Assembly: GCA_902794825.1 (NCBI GenBank)
Contig: CADBIU010000006.1
Location: 33,905-97,904, forward strand
DNA from: an uncultured Lachnospiraceae bacterium
Lineage (GTDB): Bacteria > Bacillota > Clostridia > Lachnospirales > Lachnospiraceae
Length of the DNA stretch: 64,000 nt
Reading direction: 5' to 3'
Shown: positions 44,260 through 54,500 of the stretch, piece by piece
Layout: the number at the start of each line of letters is the position of its first letter
Position numbering within the stretch: position 1 is the stretch's first letter
Program-made: the position numbers and the translations under genes
Notes under the pieces: generated by a model
Databases searched by the model: none
What the model was told of the DNA's origin: nothing
Seen by the model: the letters and a program-made list of their open reading frames with translations, nothing else

Positions 44260-47200
44260 GTTCTGGGTACCTCTACCAAATCGTAGGCTTCGACAATGTC
44301 AAATACCTGCATCTTATCAAATCCGTCGAATACCAGTCCGCACTCGTAACCGGCCTTGACTTCCTTGACGTCATCTTTAAATCTCTTAAGGGATGCGAGA
44401 TCGCCTTCGAAGATCTGCTCTCCGGCTCTCGTGATCCTGCACTTGCAGCCTCTGCGGATCACGCCGTCAAGCACATAGGAACCTGCGATATTTCCGACTG
44501 CGGAAGCCTTGAATATCTGTCTGACTTCCACATGTCCGATAACGCGCTCCTCATAGATCGGCGCGAGCATGCCCTTGAGGGCCGCTTCCACTGCGTCGAT
44601 CGCCTGATAAATGACTTTGTAAAGTCTGATATCAACGCCTTCGTGCTCGGCCATCGCTTTGGCTGTCGCGTCAGGACGGACGTTAAATCCGATGATAACT
44701 GCGTTGGAAGCGGATGCAAGCGTCACGTCGGATTCGGTGATCGCGCCTACGCCGCCGTGGATGACCTTGACAACGACTTCCTCGTTGGAGAGCTTGAGAA
44801 GGCTCTGCTTGAGCGCTTCCACAGATCCCTGTACATCTGCCTTGATGATCAGGTTGAACTCCTTGAGATTGCCTTCCTTCATCTGGTTGAAGAGATCATC
44901 CAGATTCATACGCATCTTGGTATCCTCGATGAGTTCTTCCTTATGCTGGTTCTTGTATGTCTCCGCATAGGCCCTTGCTTCATCGTTGGTCTCATGGGCA
45001 ATGATGACTTCGCCGGCGCCGGGAACGTCTGAGAGACCCAGGATCTCTACAGGCTGTGAAGGTGTAGCTTCCTTGATCCTTCTTCCCTTGTCGTCGATCA
45101 TCGCGCGAACCTTACCTGAGCTCGCTCCTGCGGAAATGAAATCGCCGATATGCAGTGTTCCTTTCTGAACGAGCACATTCGCCACCGGGCCTCTTCCCTT
45201 ATCAAGCTTGGCCTCAAGTACGAGACCTCTTGCCTTTCTGTTGGGATTAGCCTTGAGTTCAAGGATGTCTGCTGTGAGAAGGATCGTCTCAAGCAGGTCT
45301 TCGATGCCCTCGCCTGTCTTGGCGGATACGGGAACGAATTCCGTGCTTCCGCCCCAGTCTGTGGGAACCAGTTCATACTCAGTCATTTCCTGTTTTACAC
45401 GCTCAACATTCGCGCCGGGCTTGTCGATCTTATTGACTGCGACAATGATCTCTACGCCGGCAGCTTTGGCGTGGTTGATCGCCTCAATTGTCTGCGGCAT
45501 GACGCCGTCGTCCGCTGCTACTACAAGTACTGCAATGTCAGTGGAATTCGCGCCGCGCATACGCATTGCCGTAAACGCCTCGTGTCCGGGCGTATCGAGG
45601 AATGTGATGCTTCTTCCGTTCAGGGAGATCGTATATGCGCCGATCGCCTGAGTGATTCCGCCGGCTTCGCCTCTTGTCACGTTTGTCTCCCTGATCGCGT
45701 CGAGCAGGGAAGTCTTGCCGTGATCTACGTGACCCATGACGCAGATTACCGGAGGCCTTGTCACCATATCTTCCTCGGAGTCCTCTTCTTCGCGAAGCAG
45801 TTCTTCGATGACATCGACTTTCTGTTCTTTCTCGCAGAGAATGTCATAATCAAGCGCGATCTTCTCCGCCTCATCATACTCCACCTCACTGTTGGGAGTC
45901 ATGATCTGACCTGCCAGGAAGAGCTTCTTGATGATCTCGGAAGGATTCATATGCATAGCTTCAGCCAGTTCTCTGATCGTGAGCTTCTCAGGAATAGTGA
46001 TCGTCTTGATCTGCTCCTCGACAGCAGTTTCCACCTTTTTCTCGGGGCGGATAAACTTACCGGCCTTGTTGCCGCTTCTTCTGTGGTTTTCATCCTCATT
46101 ATAGATGAAATCCTTCTTGGACCGCTTGTCGCGCTCCTGGTTCATCTTTCTCTTATTATCGTCTCTGTGCTTCTCAGCTTCTCTGCCGAAAGCCTCTCCT
46201 TCACCGGCTCGTCCGGCTGTTCTGCGGCGTCCGCCTTCCGCCATGCCGGGTCTTGTGCCCTGGCGTCCCGCTGCGGGAGCTCCTGTGCCGCGGGGACCCT
46301 GTCCGGGTCTTGCGCTGCGTCCGCCGAAGCCGCTCTGGTCGCCGCTTCGATTGTCTCTGCGGAAACCGCCCTGATCGCCGCTGCGATTTTCTCTTCTTGC
46401 GCCGCTCTGGTCGCCGCTGCGATTATCTCTGCGGAAGCCGCCCTGATCGCCGCTGCGATTGTCTCTGCGGAAACTGCCCTGATCGCCGCTGCGATTTTCT
46501 CTTCTTGCGCCGCTCTGGTCGCCGCCGCGGTTATCTCTGCGGGCGCCGCCCTGTCCCTGGGCATTTCTGTCTCTCGCGGGAGTTCCTCTGTTGTCGCGGT
46601 CGCGCTGACCTGATCTTTGTCTGTTATCCGTCTCTTCAGCGATTTTGCCCTGTGCGCTCCGGGCTGGAATTTCTTCTGTCTTCGCAGCCTTAGGAGCTTC
46701 TTCCGGCGCACTTTCAGAAACAGCCTTGCTTGCGGGCTGTTCTTTCTCGGTTTCGACCGGTTCTGCAGGCTGAACAGGCGTTTCCACATGCTCCGCCACG
46801 GGCTGCTTAACCTCTTCCGCCACTGTTTCAACAGGCTTCTGTTCAGGTTCGATCACAGCCGCGGTCTTTACAGGCTCCGCTTCCTGAACCGCCTGGACCG
46901 GTTCTAACGCCGCCTTGACCTCGCTTACTGCGGGAGCGGTCTCTTCCGTTCTCCTGGGCTGCCTTGTGACCTGTTCGGGTTTGTGATAATCCACTTCCAT
47001 CTGTGTGGGCTTCACGCTCGGGCGGATGATCTTGTGAGGCACAGGCTTCGCTTCAGTTCTGGGCCTTCCTGCAGTCTGATCTCTGCGGGCGCCGGTCTGT
47101 CCGGCCGGTCTGGGCTTTCTTCCGCTTCCGGAAGTATAGGAACCTGTTCCTCCACTGGAGTAAGATCCGCTCGAATAGGCGCTCCGCTGTCCGGAACTCT

Positions 47201-47339
47201 GACGGCTCTTACTGCTGTTTCCCGTCACGATAATGATCTTTTTCTTTTTTACAGGAGTCTTGCCGTCAGCCGGTCTGGGCTTTCTGGCCGCCTCCCCTGC
47301 TTTTTTGTTCTCATTTGCACCTGTATTCTCTGTCGCCAT
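44256..47339 (-). CDS. infB: Translation initiation factor IF-2
   Basis: GTPase that places fMet-tRNA on the ribosome. At 1027 residues it is long, because of a disordered N-terminal region (about 1-420) rich in Pro/Glu/Val and then Arg/Gly/Asp repeats. IF2N motif [26 protein letters not shown] lies near 455. The G domain starts with GHVDHGKT near 535, followed by [21 protein letters not shown], then domains II-IV ([36 protein letters not shown]). Everything needed is present. It starts directly after the ylxQ stop. Confidence 0.97.
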   Translation of the reverse strand: MATENTGANENKKAGEAARKPRPADGKTPVKKKKIIIVTGNSSKSRQSSGQRSAYSSGSYSSGGTGSYTSGSGRKPRPAGQTGARRDQTAGRPRTEAKPVPHKIIRPSVKPTQMEVDYHKPEQVTRQPRRTEETAPAVSEVKAALEPVQAVQEAEPVKTAAVIEPEQKPVETVAEEVKQPVAEHVETPVQPAEPVETEKEQPASKAVSESAPEEAPKAAKTEEIPARSAQGKIAEETDNRQRSGQRDRDNRGTPARDRNAQGQGGARRDNRGGDQSGARRENRSGDQGSFRRDNRSGDQGGFRRDNRSGDQSGARRENRSGDQGGFRRDNRSGDQSGFGGRSARPGQGPRGTGAPAAGRQGTRPGMAEGGRRRTAGRAGEGEAFGREAEKHRDDNKRKMNQERDKRSKKDFIYNEDENHRRSGNKAGKFIRPEKKVETAVEEQIKTITIPEKLTIRELAEAMHMNPSEIIKKLFLAGQIMTPNSEVEYDEAEKIALDYDILCEKEQKVDVIEELLREEEDSEEDMVTRPPVICVMGHVDHGKTSLLDAIRETNVTRGEAGGITQAIGAYTISLNGRSITFLDTPGHEAFTAMRMRGANSTDIAVLVVAADDGVMPQTIEAINHAKAAGVEIIVAVNKIDKPGANVERVKQEMTEYELVPTDWGGSTEFVPVSAKTGEGIEDLLETILLTADILELKANPNRKARGLVLEAKLDKGRGPVANVLVQKGTLHIGDFISAGASSGKVRAMIDDKGRRIKEATPSQPVEILGLSDVPGAGEVIIAHETNDEARAYAETYKNQHKEELIEDTKMRMNLDDLFNQMKEGNLKEFNLIIKADVQGSVEALKQSLLKLSNEEVVVKVIHGGVGAITESDVTLASASNAVIIGFNVRPDATAKAMAEHEGVDIRLYKVIYQAIDAVEAALKGMLAPIYEERVIGHVEVRQIFKASAVGNIAGSYVLDGVIRRGCKCRITRAGEQIFEGDLASLKRFKDDVKEVKAGYECGLVFDGFDKMQVFDIVEAYDLVEVPRT
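46330..46545. repeat. 36-bp tandem repeat in infB encoding 12-residue RRDNRSGDQ units
   Basis: The minus strand encodes six 12-residue units of the type [16 protein letters not shown]. Units alternate between RRDN and RREN. The DNA copies differ mostly at silent positions and at one or two recurrent replacements. The block lies in the disordered region before the IF2N domain. Confidence 0.85.
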
Positions 47340-47654
47340 TTACTCCTCTTTCTTCCCGCTGCTGAGCAGCTTATTAATGCTATCCGCAAGCCCCTGGTCC
47401 GTCACAGCAACGCAGGAGCGTTCCTCTTTGCCAATGGCGCGGCCAAGCGTCTCTTTGCTTCCGTAAAAGCCAAACGGTATATTATAAAAAGTACATTTAT
47501 TACTGATCGTACTCACAGTATTCTTCTGTGCGTCTTCCGCCAGGATCACCAGTCTGGCCTGCTTAGCCTTGATCGACTTTTCACACAGGAAACCGCCGCT
47601 GACGACTTTTCCCGCTTTCTGGGCGATCCCGAGAAGTGACAGCAGTCTATCCAT
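47340..47654 (-). CDS. ylxQ: YlxQ-like L7Ae/L30e family RNA-binding protein
   Basis: A 104-residue kink-turn RNA-binding protein of the L7Ae family. Matching sequence: LLSLLGIAQKAGKVVSGGF, ARLVILAEDAQKNTV, IPFGFYGSKETLGRAIGKEERSCVAVTDQGLADSI. Start chosen at ATG 47654, with GGAGGTG 7 nt upstream. An ATG at 47774 is inside ylxR and has no family match. It overlaps ylxR by 8 nt and abuts infB. Function in the cell is not settled. Confidence 0.9.
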   Translation of the reverse strand: MDRLLSLLGIAQKAGKVVSGGFLCEKSIKAKQARLVILAEDAQKNTVSTISNKCTFYNIPFGFYGSKETLGRAIGKEERSCVAVTDQGLADSINKLLSSGKKEE

Positions 47655-47919
47655 CTGAAGACACCTCCCATCTGCCGGCCAGTTCGTCAAAGATCTCATC
47701 CGGGATCGCAGTCCCAAGTGACCTCTGAAGAGACCGCTTTTTCTGCGCCATGCGCAGGCAGCCAGGATCATCACAGAGATAAGCGCCTCTGCCGTTTGTC
47801 TTTCCGGTCCTGTCCAGTTTGATCTCTCCCTCAGGCGTGCGCACGATCCGGATCAGACTTTTCTTCTCCTTCATCTCACCGCAGCCTGTACATCTGCGCA
47901 TAGGAATCTTTCCCTGCAT
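47647..47919 (-). CDS. ylxR: YlxR family RNA-binding protein (RNase P modulator RnpM)
   Basis: A 90-residue protein with the family core MRRCTGCGEMKEKKSLIRIVRTPEGEIKLDRTGKTNGRGAYLC, containing CTGC and a CxxxxxC. In Bacillus subtilis YlxR/RnpM binds RNase P RNA and modulates activity. It lies between nusA and ylxQ, the standard place. Its C-terminus overlaps ylxQ. Confidence 0.92.
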   Translation of the reverse strand: MQGKIPMRRCTGCGEMKEKKSLIRIVRTPEGEIKLDRTGKTNGRGAYLCDDPGCLRMAQKKRSLQRSLGTAIPDEIFDELAGRWEVSSDG

Positions 47920-47944
47920 TTTACCTCCTGCCCCGGATCAGCGA

Positions 47945-49183
47945 TCACTCTTCAGTCTCTATTTCCTCGGCGGTCTCATCTGCGCCGTCAGACTCATAAG
48001 CCATCTCTTCTTCGTCCGAATACTCTTCTTCAGAATACTCAGCATCCTCGGAGTACTCCCCGTCATCCTGATACTCTTCATCGTATTCGTCGTCTTCGTA
48101 GTATTCGTCCTCGTAATCCTCGTAGCGGAATCCGGGAGCATCCTTGGCCTGCGTCTCGCTCTTGATATCAATCTTATAGCCTGTAAGTTTGGCTGCAAGA
48201 CGAGCGTTCTGTCCTTCGCGTCCGATAGCCAGGGACAACTGGTAATCAGGAACAACTACCTTTGCTGTCTTCTCCTCGGGATCCGCGAATACAGCGACGA
48301 TCTTGGCAGGAGAGAGGGCGTTCTGGATCAGATTGCCGGGGTTCTCGTCCCAGTTGATGATGTCGATCTTTTCACCGCGAAGTTCATCGACGATATTGTT
48401 GACGCGGATACCGTTTACGCCAACGCAGGCGCCGACGGCGTCAACCTTGGGATCATTGGAGTATACGGCGATCTTGGTGCGGCTTCCCGCCTCCCTCGCA
48501 ATGCTCTTGATCTCAACGACTTTGTCCTGAATCTCGGCAACTTCCTGCTCAAACAGTTTTTTGACAAGTTCGGGATGAGTGCGGCTGACAAGGATCCTGG
48601 GGCCGCGGTTTGTAGTGCGGACGTCAATGATATAGACCTTGATCCTGTCTGTGGGCTTTAAGTGTTCGCCGGGGACTGTCTCTTTTTCATTGAGAAGTCC
48701 TTCCGCTCTTCCGAGATTCACGCTGATATTGCCGCCGTTAATGCGCTGTACAATACCTGTCACAATATTCTTCTGCATCTTGATGTAATAATCGTAGATA
48801 GCGCTGCGCTCTTCTTCCCGGATCTTCTGAAGGATCACGTTCTTGGCGATCTGTGTGGCGATCCTGCCAAAGGACTGGCTGTTGATCTTCACTTCCACTT
48901 TGTCGCCGGTTCTTACCGCGGGGTTGATCTTTACCGCATCCTCCAGCGCGATCTGTGTGAGCTTGTCCTCGACATCATCCTTCGTTTCCACGACCTCTTT
49001 TTCTGCTGTGCAGTAATACTCAAATGTGTCGCGGTCTACCCACGCCTTTATGTTGTCCACTCTGCCGAAATTGCTCTTGCAGGCAGTTAAGAGCGCGTTT
49101 TCAATAGCCTCGAACAAAGTCTCGCGCATAATATTTTTTTCTTTTTCAAGCGCCTCAATTGCCTCTTTAAGTTCTGTGTTCAT
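47945..49183 (-). CDS. nusA: Transcription termination/antitermination factor NusA
   Basis: RNA polymerase-associated factor for pausing, termination and antitermination. The 412-residue protein has the polymerase-binding N-terminal domain (1-130), an S1 domain (IVTGIVQRINGGNISVNLGRAEGLL), and two KH domains (VGACVGVNGIRVNNIVDELRGEKIDIINW; LAIGREGQNARLAAKLTGYKIDI). After about residue 350 comes a very acidic tail with Tyr/Asp/Glu repeats. Such tails occur in Clostridia NusA. It follows rimP by 73 nt. Confidence 0.96.
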   Translation of the reverse strand: MNTELKEAIEALEKEKNIMRETLFEAIENALLTACKSNFGRVDNIKAWVDRDTFEYYCTAEKEVVETKDDVEDKLTQIALEDAVKINPAVRTGDKVEVKINSQSFGRIATQIAKNVILQKIREEERSAIYDYYIKMQKNIVTGIVQRINGGNISVNLGRAEGLLNEKETVPGEHLKPTDRIKVYIIDVRTTNRGPRILVSRTHPELVKKLFEQEVAEIQDKVVEIKSIAREAGSRTKIAVYSNDPKVDAVGACVGVNGIRVNNIVDELRGEKIDIINWDENPGNLIQNALSPAKIVAVFADPEEKTAKVVVPDYQLSLAIGREGQNARLAAKLTGYKIDIKSETQAKDAPGFRYEDYEDEYYEDDEYDEEYQDDGEYSEDAEYSEEEYSDEEEMAYESDGADETAEEIETEE

Positions 49184-49256
49184 CTTGTCTCCTTTTCCGG
49201 AACCAGTCTTACTATTTTTCCTGAGTGCGCAGCCATCCCCGGTCTGCGGCTTTCAT

Positions 49257-49805
49257 TCAGATATCCAGATATAGTCTGAGTACAGCGATATCTTTTCTCG
49301 GGATCACAACGGAGCGGGAACTGTTCTCCGGTCCGTTTTGTCCCTCTTTGCTTTTTTTCTTTCTCCCTGCGGAGTTTGGCACAGTTTCGATCGAGACAGT
49401 GATCGTTCCGGCGTCCCATGCGGTGAGCACGCCTTCAAATTCCTTTCCGCCGATATCCGGATCAGCTTTGAAAAGTTTTCCTTCCACTTTCTCTCCCAGA
49501 CTGTTCTGAAGATGTCTGTCCTTCGTGAGAGTTCTCCCCAGCCCCGGGCTTGAAACAACAAGCGTATAGGCATCGCTGATCAGGTCAGCTTCATCCAGTT
49601 TGTCGGATAGCTCTCTGCTCACAGCTTCACAATCCAGTATGGAGACTCCCCCGTCCTTATCGATATAAATATTGAGATAATACTCGGGGCCTTCCTTAAC
49701 ATACTCCACATCATAGATACGAACGCCGTGCTTCAGAGCGATCGGCTCAGTCAGCTTCTCGGCTTCGTTTTCAATCCTGGCTCTGCCAGATATCCTGTTG
49801 GCCAT
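49257..49805 (-). CDS. rimP: Ribosome maturation factor RimP
   Basis: Needed for 30S subunit maturation. Family blocks are IALKHGVRIYDVEYVKEGPEYYLNIYIDKDGGVSILDCEAVSRELSDKLDEAD and YTLVVSSPGLGRTLTKDRHLQNSLGEKVEGKLF. The C-terminus has a Lys-rich insertion (SAGRKKKSKEGQNGPENSSR). I prefer ATG 49805 (182 residues): AAGGAGG lies 3 nt upstream, which is close, but the alternative ATG at 49835 has no site at all. First gene of the nusA-infB run. Confidence 0.92.
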   Translation of the reverse strand: MANRISGRARIENEAEKLTEPIALKHGVRIYDVEYVKEGPEYYLNIYIDKDGGVSILDCEAVSRELSDKLDEADLISDAYTLVVSSPGLGRTLTKDRHLQNSLGEKVEGKLFKADPDIGGKEFEGVLTAWDAGTITVSIETVPNSAGRKKKSKEGQNGPENSSRSVVIPRKDIAVLRLYLDI

Positions 49806-49851
49806 AATCCTCCTTGACCGTGCTCCGGTCACCATAATTCTTCAGGGCATC

Positions 49852-49878
49852 AAAAAAGTGGACTTGCAAGCCCACTTT
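49852..49878 (-). terminator. Hairpin with U-tract in the rimP leader (possible attenuator)
   Basis: On minus a 10-bp stem (one G-U) closes a TGCA loop, arms 49855-49864 and 49869-49878, followed by six T. It lies about 45 nt before the rimP start and downstream of likely promoter boxes (TTGCAT, 17 bp, TAATTT near 49905-49935). A terminator between promoter and first gene suggests attenuation. Confidence 0.7.
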
Positions 49879-49971
49879 CAAACCGTACCATATTCAACAT
49901 ATGAAAATTATCACACTTTTCACAAAAATGCAAGTAATTTCCAAAAAACGTATATCTACGGGATTTTCCAC

Positions 49972-50003
49972 AAAAAAAGCTGCCAGATCACTACTCTGAC
50001 AGC
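49972..50003 (-). terminator. Terminator of tRNA-Glu
   Basis: On minus a 9-bp stem with one G-U (arms 49979-49987 and 49995-50003) closes a 7-nt loop, then seven T. It begins 3 nt after the tRNA end. Confidence 0.9.
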
Positions 50004-50006
50004 CAG

Positions 50007-50078
50007 TAGCTCGTACGGGAATCGAACCCATGATTCCGCCGTGAGAGGGCGGCGTCTTGACCCCTTGACCAACGAGCC
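50007..50078 (-). tRNA. tRNA-Glu (anticodon CUC)
   Basis: 72 nt. On minus the gene begins GGCTCGTTGGTCAAGGGG and ends with ACGAGCT-A. The anticodon stem CCGCC/GGCGG holds the loop CTCTCAC, so the anticodon is CUC (reads GAG). The T arm GTTCGATTC is canonical. The CCA end is not encoded. The first pair would be G1-U72 rather than G-C. Promoter and terminator are separate and clear, so it is a single-gene unit. Confidence 0.95.
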
Positions 50079-50104
50079 ATATGTACTTGCTTGACGCATT
50101 TATT

Positions 50105-50133
50105 ACTATATCAGAATCTATTTGCTCACGCAA
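50105..50133 (-). promoter_or_regulatory. Promoter of tRNA-Glu
   Basis: On minus, TTGCGT (50128-50133), 17 bp, TATAGT (50105-50110). The start would be about 20 nt before the tRNA 5' end. Confidence 0.8.
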
Positions 50134-50165
50134 GCACTTTTTTTATTTTTACGGTTTCAGGTCCC

Positions 50166-50187
50166 GGCAGGCTCCAAAGAGCCTGCC
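50166..50187 (-). other. GC-rich hairpin after the glutathione peroxidase gene
   Basis: A perfect 9-bp stem with a 4-nt loop lies 33 nt after the gpx stop. There is no T-run on either strand, so it is not a standard intrinsic terminator. It may stabilise the 3' end. Confidence 0.5.
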
Positions 50188-50219
50188 GTCCGGAATCGAC
50201 CGATGTCCTGCACGGTTAT

Positions 50220-50762
50220 TTACAGCAGGTCTTCCACAAATTTGTCCACTTTCTTCATATCTTCAGTAGGCTCAAATCTCGCGACAACATTGCCGTCTCT
50301 GTCTACCGCGAATTTTGTGAAGTTCCACTTGATGTCCGGATTATTCTTATAGTTCTTATCGATCTTTTTGAGCAGCGCGCTCATCGCGAGAGCTGCGGGG
50401 CCGAAGCCGAATCCCTTGAATCCCTGCTGGCTCTTAAGATAAGTGTAAAGCGGCAGTTCATTCTCTCCGTTCACTTCCGACTTCTTCATCTGCGGGAACT
50501 GTGTGTTGTATTTAAGTGTGCAGAACTGGTGGATCTCCTCGTCAGACTCAGGTGCCTGTCCAGCGAACTGATTGCATGGAATGTCGATGATCTCAAATCC
50601 CCTGTCGTGATATTTCTCGTACATCTTCTCCAGCGGCTCATAGTGAGGCGTGAATCCGCATCCGGTGGCAGTGTTGACGATCAGAAGCACCTTTCCTTTG
50701 TAATCGCTCATAGGCACATCTTCACCCTTGCCGTTTTTGATCACATAATCATAAATTCCCAT
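50220..50762 (-). CDS. Glutathione peroxidase family protein (thiol peroxidase)
   Basis: Reduces hydroperoxides. In bacteria of this type electrons usually come from thioredoxin. The 180 residues have the peroxidatic Cys C35 (NTATGCGFTPHY, where animal enzymes have selenocysteine), FEIIDIPCNQFAGQAPESDEEI with the conserved Gln and a possible resolving Cys, and WNFTKFAVDRDGNVVARF. GGAGA lies 5 nt before the start. It joins rubrerythrin (8 kb) as a second peroxide-defence gene in the window. Confidence 0.94.
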   Translation of the reverse strand: MGIYDYVIKNGKGEDVPMSDYKGKVLLIVNTATGCGFTPHYEPLEKMYEKYHDRGFEIIDIPCNQFAGQAPESDEEIHQFCTLKYNTQFPQMKKSEVNGENELPLYTYLKSQQGFKGFGFGPAALAMSALLKKIDKNYKNNPDIKWNFTKFAVDRDGNVVARFEPTEDMKKVDKFVEDLL

Positions 50763-50798
50763 ATCATTTCTCCTCGTATGACGCTCTGAAAGGTCTTC

Positions 50799-51572
50799 TC
50801 AGCGAATTCCTCTTTCCTGTGCTATTTTTACAAGAGTATTGATATTGGCTTTTTCATACTCATTAAAGCGTTCATCTTGATTGGCGTCAAATTCCTCTGC
50901 CGGAATCCTGCCTTTATACCAGTCCTTGCTCTCGAAGTATCTTTTAAACTCCTCTCCGGTAAAGATCCTGCCCCTTCTCGCGTAAATCTCATTCAGCGCA
51001 AAGAGGACCTCTCTGTCAGTCAGGGAGTTCAGTTCTTCCTCGGAATAGTAACGGATATTGCTCTCGTCGAGGATAAAGTCGCGTGCCAGTACTTTCTGTT
51101 CTTCTTCGAGCGCTTTTTTTCGCGCCTCTTCCTCTTCCTTCTCTTCCGCTCTCTTCTTCGCTTCTTCCTCTGCCTTCCGGGCCGCTTCCTCTTCAGCCAG
51201 TCTCTCCGATTCTTCTTTTTCCGCTTTCCGCGCGGCTTCTTCCTCGGCTCTCGCAGCTTCCTCAGCTTCTTTCTTCTTCTGTTTGGCTTCTTCCTCGGCA
51301 ATCCTCGCTTCTTCCTCTGCCGCCTTCTTTTCCTCCTGGGTCAGCTGGGGAGTTCCGTACACCGTCTGCGTGCCGCTGCCGGAGAGAATGCCGCTGTCAA
51401 GAAGGACAAAGATGAACGCGATCAGGGAAATGACAATAAGACCGCCGAGAAGGACGCTGAATGCGCTGCCTTTCTTCTGCTGTCTGATATCGGCTTTTTC
51501 CTCCCTGTCGATCTCATCATTCGGGATATAGTTTCTCTCGTTTCCCCTGTGGGGGTCCTTTGCACCTCGCAT
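50799..51572 (-). CDS. Membrane protein with charged coiled-coil and C-terminal YARHG domain
   Basis: A 257-residue protein. A basic/acidic N-terminus (1-32) precedes one membrane helix (about 34-58, AFSVLLGGLIVISLIAFIFVLLD). A stretch of about 90 residues (80-170) is almost entirely Glu, Ala, Lys and Arg and should form a single long helix or coiled-coil. The C-terminal 80 residues are a YARHG domain (EEELNSLTDREVLFALNEIYARRGRIFTGEEFKRYFESKDWYKG), a peptidoglycan- or surface-associated module of unknown role. It lies directly before polC's gene end on the same strand and is co-directional with gpx. Confidence 0.8.
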   Translation of the reverse strand: MRGAKDPHRGNERNYIPNDEIDREEKADIRQQKKGSAFSVLLGGLIVISLIAFIFVLLDSGILSGSGTQTVYGTPQLTQEEKKAAEEEARIAEEEAKQKKKEAEEAARAEEEAARKAEKEESERLAEEEAARKAEEEAKKRAEEKEEEEARKKALEEEQKVLARDFILDESNIRYYSEEELNSLTDREVLFALNEIYARRGRIFTGEEFKRYFESKDWYKGRIPAEEFDANQDERFNEYEKANINTLVKIAQERGIR

Positions 51573-51583
51573 ATTTACCTCCG

Positions 51584-54500
51584 TCAGTTCAAAATGTCAA
51601 ACAGAGAGATCTGATTGCTCTCGGGCAGATCTCCCAGAAGTCCCATCGCGTTCATCTTCTCGACAACCGTTTTCGGGACCTTGGTCCTGTTCCAGAAATC
51701 GTCCCTGGAAATAAAGGGACCGTCCTTTGCGGCTTCCACTACCGCGTCCGCAGCTTTTTCTCCCATTCCGTCAATGCTTGTGAGGGCGGGCATGATCTTC
51801 CCGTCCACGATCTTGCAGTTTCTTGATCCCGCTGTAAAAATATCGATCGGCGTGAACTCAATGCCTCTCGCGTACATTTCTCTCACAACAAGACAGTCGT
51901 CCAGTGTAGCCGCTTCCTTAGGCGTGAGCGTGTCTTTCCTCTTAGTGTATTCCTCCATCACTTCCAAAAGATGAGCCTGCCCCTGGCACATGATCTCATA
52001 GGAAAAAGCCGAAGCTCTGATACTGTAATACGCGGCGTAATATGCCAGCGGATAGAACACTTTGCAATACGCGATCCTGAGCGCCATCATGACATAAGCC
52101 GCCGCATGCGCTCTGGGGAACATGTACTTGATCTTCAGACAGGATTCAATATACCAGTCAGGCACGCCTGCCGCTTCCATAGCCTCCTTCATCTGCGGAG
52201 TCAGCCCTTTACCTTTACGGACGGATTCCATAGTCTTAAATGACAGCGATTTGTCCATATTCATACCGATCAGATAGGACATGATGTCATCTCGGGTACA
52301 GATCGCCGTAGAAAGCGTAGCTTTGCCGCTTTGGATCAGTGACTGCGCGTTTCCGAGCCACACATCGGTTCCGTGGGACAATCCTGAAATGCGGACCAGT
52401 TCCGACATTGAAGTCGGTCTCGTATCATCCAGCATTCCAATAACGAACTTGGTTCCGAATTCAGGAATCCCGAGAGATCCGACGTCGATCCCGCCGTTCT
52501 GTTCAGGCGTGATCCCAAGAGCCTTTGTGGAACTGAAAAGACTCATGACCGTGGGATCGTCGAGCGGGATGTCAACAGGATTCAGTCCCGTGAGATCCTG
52601 CAGCATTCTGATCATAGTGGGATCATCGTGTCCGAGAATATCGAGTTTTAACAGGTTGTGATCGATGGAGTGATAATCAAAATGCGTCGTGATTATATCC
52701 GTCGTCATATCGTTGGCCGGATGCTGGACCGGCGTGAATGTATTGATATCTTCCCCGAGAGGCAGAACTACGATTCCTCCCGGATGCTGTCCGGTACTGC
52801 GCCGGATACCCGTACACCCCTGCAGCAGGCGTTCGATCTCGCAGTTTCTCTTTGCTGTTCCCTTGCGCTCAAAGAAGTTTTTTACGTAACCGTATGCAGT
52901 TTTTTCCGCAACCGTAGCGATGGTTCCGGCTTTAAATGTCTGCTCATGGCCGAAGATCACCTTCGTGTAGGCGTGTGCCTTACTCTGGTATTCTCCGGAG
53001 AAGTTAAGGTCGATATCAGGCTCTTTATCCCCCTTGAATCCGAGGAAAGTCTCGAAGGGAATATCAAAGCCGTCTTTTTTCATAGGTTTGCCGCATTTAG
53101 GGCAGATCCTGGGCGGCAGATCGATTCCGCAGCGCCCGGCATAAGCCTTAACTTCCGGTGAATCAAAGTCTGAAAAGTGACAGTTCGTGCAGTAATAATG
53201 CGGCGGAAGCGGATTGACCTCCGTAATTCCCGACATCGTGGCGACGAAAGACGATCCGACAGATCCCCTTGAACCGACGAGGTAGCCGTCTTCCACAGAT
53301 TTCCATACCAGTTTCTGCGCGATGATGTACATCACAGAATAACCGTTCTTAATAATAGACCCCAGTTCTCTCTGAAGCCTCTCCTCAACGATGGGAGGAA
53401 GCGGATCTCCGTACATCGAATGCGCCTTATTGTAGCAGATCTCAGTCAGCATCTCGTCCGAATGAGGGATTATGGGAGGGCACTTATCCGGTCTGACCGG
53501 TGAGATCGCGTCGATCATATCCGCGATCTTCTGCGTATTGGTAATGACCACTTCCTCGGCTTTCCTTGCGCCGAGATAAGAGAACTCCTGCAGCATATCC
53601 TCTGTCGTCCTCAGATACAGAGGCGCGGGATCTTCATCTGCCATTCCCAGCCCGTCCTGAATGATATCGCGGTAGATCCCGTCTTCGGGATCCATGAAAT
53701 GAACATCTCCTGTCGCGACAACAGGTTTCCCGAGCTGCTCGCCCAGTTTAACGATCCTCCTGTTGAGGTCGAGCAGATCCTCCTCTGTGCGGATCTGGGG
53801 ATACCTTTCCTGCATCCTGGGAGATTCAAGAAGGAACCGGTTGTTGTCCCGGGGCTGGATCTCCAGATAATCGTAAAAATCGGCGATCCCTGCTACCGCC
53901 TCGTCTCCCCGCTCCTCTAAGAGGGCCTCAAACAGTTCGCCTGAGACGCAGGCGCTTCCCACAAGTATCCCCTCTCTGTGCTTCATAAGAAGGCTCTTGG
54001 GGATCCGGGGCTTTTTGAAGAAATATTTGAGATGGGAGTCGCTGATCATGGTATACAGATTAACTCTTCCCGTATTGTTTTTGGCAAGAAGCACGCAGTG
54101 ATGCGTTCTCAGCCTCTTTACTATGTCCGGATTGCTGTCGCTCAGATCGTTGATCCTCTCAAAAGTATCCGCCCCTCTCTCTTTGAGCATGGGGAGGAAT
54201 TTCCTGAAGATCCCCGCAGTGCACTCCGCGTCGTCTACTGCGCGGTGATGGTTTTCCAAACTTACTCCCACTATTTTGGCAACTGCGTCCAGTGTATATT
54301 TGGCGTGTCCGGGAAGGATCGCTCTGGCTATTCCCAGAGTATCCACCGTAGTGAAGGGGCAGTCAGTTCCCTGCTGCCTGCAGTTCTCCCTGACAAAACC
54401 GATATCAAATCCGACATTGTGGCCAACCAGTACGCTCCCTTCCGCAAAAGATAGAAATCTTGGCAGGACCTTTTCGATGGGATCCGCCTTTATGACCATG

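Noticed and set aside
45150-46613. Plus-strand open frame of 487 codons
   Set aside because: It is antisense to infB, including its repeat block, and the translation is low-complexity Ser/Ala/Cys with no domain.
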